Notes under the pieces: model-generated | Databases searched by the model: none | The model's input: the letters and a program-made list of their open reading frames with translations, nothing else | Told to the model about the DNA's origin: nothing | Translations under genes and position numbers: made by a program | Shown: piece after piece, positions 4,607 to 5,127 of the stretch | How the letters are laid out: the number at the start of each line of letters is the position of its first letter | Position numbering within the stretch: the first letter of the stretch is position 1 | Assembly: GCA_003153915.1 (NCBI GenBank) | Contig: PMBX01000145.1 | Coordinates: forward strand, 7,114-12,240 | DNA length: 5,127 nucleotides | Direction of reading: 5' to 3' | Origin: Phycisphaerales bacterium | GTDB lineage: Bacteria > Planctomycetota > Phycisphaerae > SM23-33

Positions 4607-5127
4607 ATGGATATTCGTCAACCCGCCCGGGCCGGCAGCTTTTATGACGGCAGCCCCGAACGCTGCCGCCGCCACGCGATGCAACTCATCGATCAAGTGC
4701 CCGCCGATGCCGACCTGCCTGGCCCGGTCTTGGGCGGGATCGTACCCCATGCCGGTTGGGTTTTTTCCGGCATGCTGGCTGCACGGACGCTCAAGGCGCT
4801 GGAAGGCGACAGGCCGCCGCGGACTATCGTGTTGTTGGGCGCCGATCATTCCGGCCTGGCCGAAGCAGGCGAGGTTTACCACCGCGGCGCGTGGCGGACG
4901 CCCGTCGGTGACGTAGCCGTCGACGAAGAACTGGCCGAGGCGATTCTCCACGCCGGTACGCACCTGCGGGCCAACCCCCAGGCACACGCCCACGAACATT
5001 CCCTGGAGGTGCAGGTCCCCTTCATCAAACTGCTCTACCCGGCTGCCCGGATCGTGCCCATCACCGTCCCGCCCACCGCACAGGCTATCGAGATCGGCCA
5101 ATCCGTCGGTTCGGCCATCGCGGAGGG
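4607..5127 (+). CDS. amrB: MEMO1 family protein, AmmeMemoRadiSam system protein B (N-terminal part)
   Basis: The frame opens with ATG at 4607 (GAGG at 4599-4602) and stays open for 173 codons to the window edge. Reading begins MDIRQPARAGSFYDGSPERC, the usual 'R.PAVAG.FYP' opening of MEMO proteins. IVPHAGWVFSG (45-55) and GADHSGL (78-84) carry H48 and H81, matching the metal-ligand histidines of human MEMO1; HEHSLEVQVPF (129-139) is the next family block. The third ligand, a Cys near residue 240, would lie beyond the window. The fold is related to extradiol dioxygenases. In bacteria it is encoded with a radical SAM enzyme and an AMMECR1 protein, which I expect downstream; the biochemical role is unsettled. 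It is transcribed divergently from pgsA. The gene symbol is the one commonly attached to the family. Confidence 0.92.
   Translation, partial: MDIRQPARAGSFYDGSPERCRRHAMQLIDQVPADADLPGPVLGGIVPHAGWVFSGMLAARTLKALEGDRPPRTIVLLGADHSGLAEAGEVYHRGAWRTPVGDVAVDEELAEAILHAGTHLRANPQAHAHEHSLEVQVPFIKLLYPAARIVPITVPPTAQAIEIGQSVGSAIAE

Overview
The window looks like GC-rich bacterial chromosome. RibBA and PgsA are the usual bacterial forms, and the accessory stretch is full of long palindromic and hairpin repeats. The overall style (fused ribBA with a lengthened segment in its second domain, MEMO-like protein, hairpin repeats, small Rho-N-like protein) would fit Planctomycetota or a related environmental lineage. 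That is an impression from the text only and was not tested.

Layout. The left edge (1-23, minus) is the 5' end of a tRNA, probably Arg, with its own promoter at 43-71. Two GC-rich hairpins (154-180, 197-224) separate it from a 109-codon minus-strand gene (282-611) for a small helical, basic protein with a Rho-N/SAP-like start; this gene has a good promoter (661-689) and RBS. From 690 to about 1120 there is no intact gene. This stretch holds a two-copy hairpin repeat (789-889), an apparent 15-codon 5' remnant of a type I restriction hsdR gene (903-947), a perfect 21-bp-arm palindrome (995-1040), and a consensus-like plus-strand promoter (1046-1074) that has lost its gene.

From 1122 to 2472 (minus) lies a compact accessory cassette: a 5'-truncated reading frame, a DUF3800 RNase H-like protein, and a 171-aa protein that may be a BECR-fold (RelE/barnase-like) nuclease. 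The three frames are joined by TGATG and GTGA stop/start overlaps, the hallmark of translational coupling. The cassette ends in a hairpin on the left (1110-1137) and a long palindromic element on the right (2463-2533). The element appears to have removed the 5' end of the first frame.

The right half is conserved housekeeping DNA. A minus-strand operon pgsA-ribBA (14-nt overlap) makes phosphatidylglycerophosphate and the riboflavin precursors. Divergent from it, across a 164-bp region with a 12-bp inverted repeat, is the start of a plus-strand MEMO-like gene (AmmeMemoRadiSam system protein B) that runs off the end.

The accessory segment between the tRNA side and ribBA reads as a decaying defence or mobile patch. 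The DUF3800/BECR-like pair is the best candidate here for a poorly described functional system.
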